A stretch of 57,577 nt of DNA from CAZHGD01 sp964531735 (lineage in GTDB: Bacteria; Armatimonadota; UBA10988). Of this stretch, positions 56,401-57,577 are shown one piece after another. The stretch spans positions 1-57,577 of the forward strand of contig CAZHGD010000026.1 in assembly GCA_964531735.1 (NCBI GenBank), written 5' to 3'. The translations under genes and the position numbers were made by a program. Each line of letters begins with the position of its first letter. The stretch's first letter is position 1. Under the pieces are notes generated by a model. It had not been told where the DNA came from. It did no database searches and saw only the letters and a program-made list of their open reading frames with translations.

Positions 56401-57577
56401 CTACGGGCCATCCGCGGCTTCGGCGGGCCAGTACGCCCGCAGCAGCCGGCGCGCGAGCGCGCGGACACCGCTGTCCGCATCGGTCTCGGCCCGCGCGCGC
56501 ACAATCCGCAGCGTCGCCGGGTCGTCGCGCCAGCCCCGCGCCAAGGCCACCAACGCCGCCCGTCTGACATAGCATTCGCCGTCGGTTTCGGCCCGCTCGC
56601 GCAGGATCCACAGCGCCTCCGGGTCGTCCCGCCAGACGCGCGCCAACGCCTCTGCCGCCGCGGCACGGACCCATGGGTCGTCGTCTGTTTGCGCCCGCTC
56701 GCGCAGGATCCACCGCGTCGCCGGTACATCCGGCCAGCACCGTGCCAACTCAAGCACCGCCGCCCGTCTGACATCGCCTGCGTCGTCGATCTCCGCACGC
56801 TGGCTCAGGATCCGACGCGTCGCCGGGTGGTCTCGCCAGCCCCGCGCCAATCCCTCCACCGCCGCTCGACGCACACTGCAGTTCTCGTCGGTCGCGGCCC
56901 GCGCGCGCAAGACCCGCAGTGTCAGCGGGTCGTCGCGCCAGCCCCGCGCCAAAGCCTCCACCGCGGCCCAGCGAGCACACGCGTGCAAGACCGTCGTGGC
57001 CAGCGCACGCAGGACATACGGCGTCTCCAGATCGTCAGGCCAGCCTAGCGCCAACGCCACGACTGCGGATTCCCGGACCACGCCGTCCTCATCGGTCTCG
57101 GCCCGCTCGCGCACGATTCGTAGCGTCCCCGGATCATCGCGCCAGCCCCGCGCCAACGCCGCCACCGCCGCTTTGCGGACACCGCTGTGCGCGTCCGTCT
57201 CCGCCCGCTCGCGCAGGATCCGCAGCGTCGCCGGGTCGTCCGGCCAGCCTCGAGCCAGCGCCGCCACCGCCGCTCGCCGGACCCATCCGTCCTCGTCGGT
57301 CTCCGCACGCTCGCGCAACCAGGGCAGCGTCGCCGGGTCGTCCCGCCAGCCCCGCGCCAACGCCTCCACCGCCGCTCGACGGACCACTCCGTTCGCGTCC
57401 GTCTCCGCTCGTTCGCGCAGGAGCCGCAGCGTCGCCGGGTCGTCCGGCCAGCCCCGTGCCAACGCCGCCACCGCCGCTTCGCGGACGGCCCAGTGCTCGT
57501 CCGTCTCCGCCCGCGCGCGCAGCCAGGGCAGCGTCGCCGGGTCGTCCCGCCAGCCCCGCGCCAACGCCTCCACCGCC
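56401..57577 (-). CDS. HEAT-like repeat protein, C-terminal part (cut by window edge)
   Basis: The frame is open to the window edge, so only the C-terminal 390 or so residues are seen. They are eleven copies of a 34-residue repeat of the form AVxALARGWxDDPxTLxxLRxRAETDxxxxVRRA, followed by an RRLLRAYWPAEAADGP tail. Repeats with this 'GWxDDPxTLxxLRERAxxDxxxxVR' pattern are common as the C-terminal sensor part of NACHT/STAND ATPases in cyanobacteria and actinobacteria; some are anti-phage. The ATPase part, if present, lies beyond 57577. Alone, the repeat type is only suggestive. Confidence 0.7.
   Translation of the reverse strand, partial: AVEALARGWRDDPATLPWLRARAETDEHWAVREAAVAALARGWPDDPATLRLLRERAETDANGVVRRAAVEALARGWRDDPATLPWLRERAETDEDGWVRRAAVAALARGWPDDPATLRILRERAETDAHSGVRKAAVAALARGWRDDPGTLRIVRERAETDEDGVVRESAVVALALGWPDDLETPYVLRALATTVLHACARWAAVEALARGWRDDPLTLRVLRARAATDENCSVRRAAVEGLARGWRDHPATRRILSQRAEIDDAGDVRRAAVLELARCWPDVPATRWILRERAQTDDDPWVRAAAAEALARVWRDDPEALWILRERAETDGECYVRRAALVALARGWRDDPATLRIVRARAETDADSGVRALARRLLRAYWPAEAADGP
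56401..57577. repeat. 102-bp tandem coding repeats (34-aa HEAT-like)
   Basis: At least eleven diverged copies with a 102-base period. The copies nearest the right edge also share long near-identical stretches 204 bases apart (for example GTCGCCGGGTCGTCCCGCCA at about 57330 and 57534), indicating duplication of a two-repeat unit. Confidence 0.9.

Noticed and set aside
56401..57577. CRISPR array
   Set aside because: The 102-base repeats are protein-coding, continuous, diverged and lack unique spacers.
1..57577. tRNA or rRNA genes, CRISPR, integrase/attachment site
   Set aside because: None was seen on reading both strands; short tRNAs could be missed without a covariance-model search.

Overview
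The window is a GC-rich bacterial chromosome segment with tightly packed genes, many ATGA or GTGA start/stop overlaps, Shine-Dalgarno-led starts and one consensus sigma-70 promoter. It opens with the conserved translation/isoprenoid/envelope block (rpsB-tsf-pyrH-frr-uppS-cdsA-dxr-rseP), so it is a chromosomal core region rather than a plasmid. The host is best guessed as Armatimonadota or a related lineage (Planctomycetota or Hydrogenedentota are alternatives). The reasons are a type IV prepilin of the H-X9-DG kind followed by a 'PVFARARGKA' segment, many secreted glycoside-hydrolase-like proteins, a UroD-family methyltransferase-like protein, Gfo/Idh/MocA and sugar-isomerase-like enzymes, and a Gld-type ABC transporter with DUF4340. 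This placement is inference; no rRNA gene is present.

Layout. 1-11869 (+): translation and nucleotide genes, undecaprenyl-PP synthase, a very diverged CdsA, Dxr, RseP, a PlsC-like acyltransferase, a GT4 glycosyltransferase and MurJ, together an envelope-building block. 11900-14023 (+): a large secreted glycosidase-like protein. 14065-14240: a roughly 175-bp inverted-repeat element. 14237-18612 (-): two tandem paralogous secreted caspase-fold proteases, each with a secretin-type STN domain and a cysteine-laddered beta-helix. 18713-21860 (-): a sugar isomerase-like TIM barrel and a SASA-type carbohydrate esterase. 21967-27284: solo DNA methyltransferase, HD phosphohydrolase, PqqD-like/MEMO fusion, SDR and YwiC-like membrane protein. 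27288-36080 (-): Gld-type ABC transporter operon (ATPase, permease, GldG-like, DUF4340) running into an unknown membrane-anchored protein, an IMPase and a small membrane protein. 36284-46899 (-): beta-lactamase-fold hydrolase, a sensor kinase-like protein lacking its phospho-accepting His, Gfo/Idh/MocA oxidoreductase, cation/proton antiporter, zinc alcohol dehydrogenase, DegT aminotransferase, ceramidase-like hydrolase, and an amidohydrolase with a ClpX-type zinc finger embedded in it. 47020-51605 (+): formate-tetrahydrofolate ligase, a secreted GH5-like glycosidase and L-rhamnonate dehydratase. 51800-56259: UroD-like protein, H-X9-DG prepilin, a second inverted copy of the 175-bp element, and a WbsX/GH99-like glycosidase with LamG. 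56401-57577 (-): C-terminal part of a 34-residue HEAT-like repeat protein of the kind fused to NACHT/STAND ATPases, cut by the window edge.

The most unusual items are the paired caspase-STN-beta-helix proteins, the ClpX zinc finger inside an amidohydrolase, the sensor kinase with Arg in place of the H-box His, the CdsA homologue without its signature, and the inverted-repeat element that sits in both cases exactly between convergent genes. No tRNA, rRNA, transposase or CRISPR array was seen.
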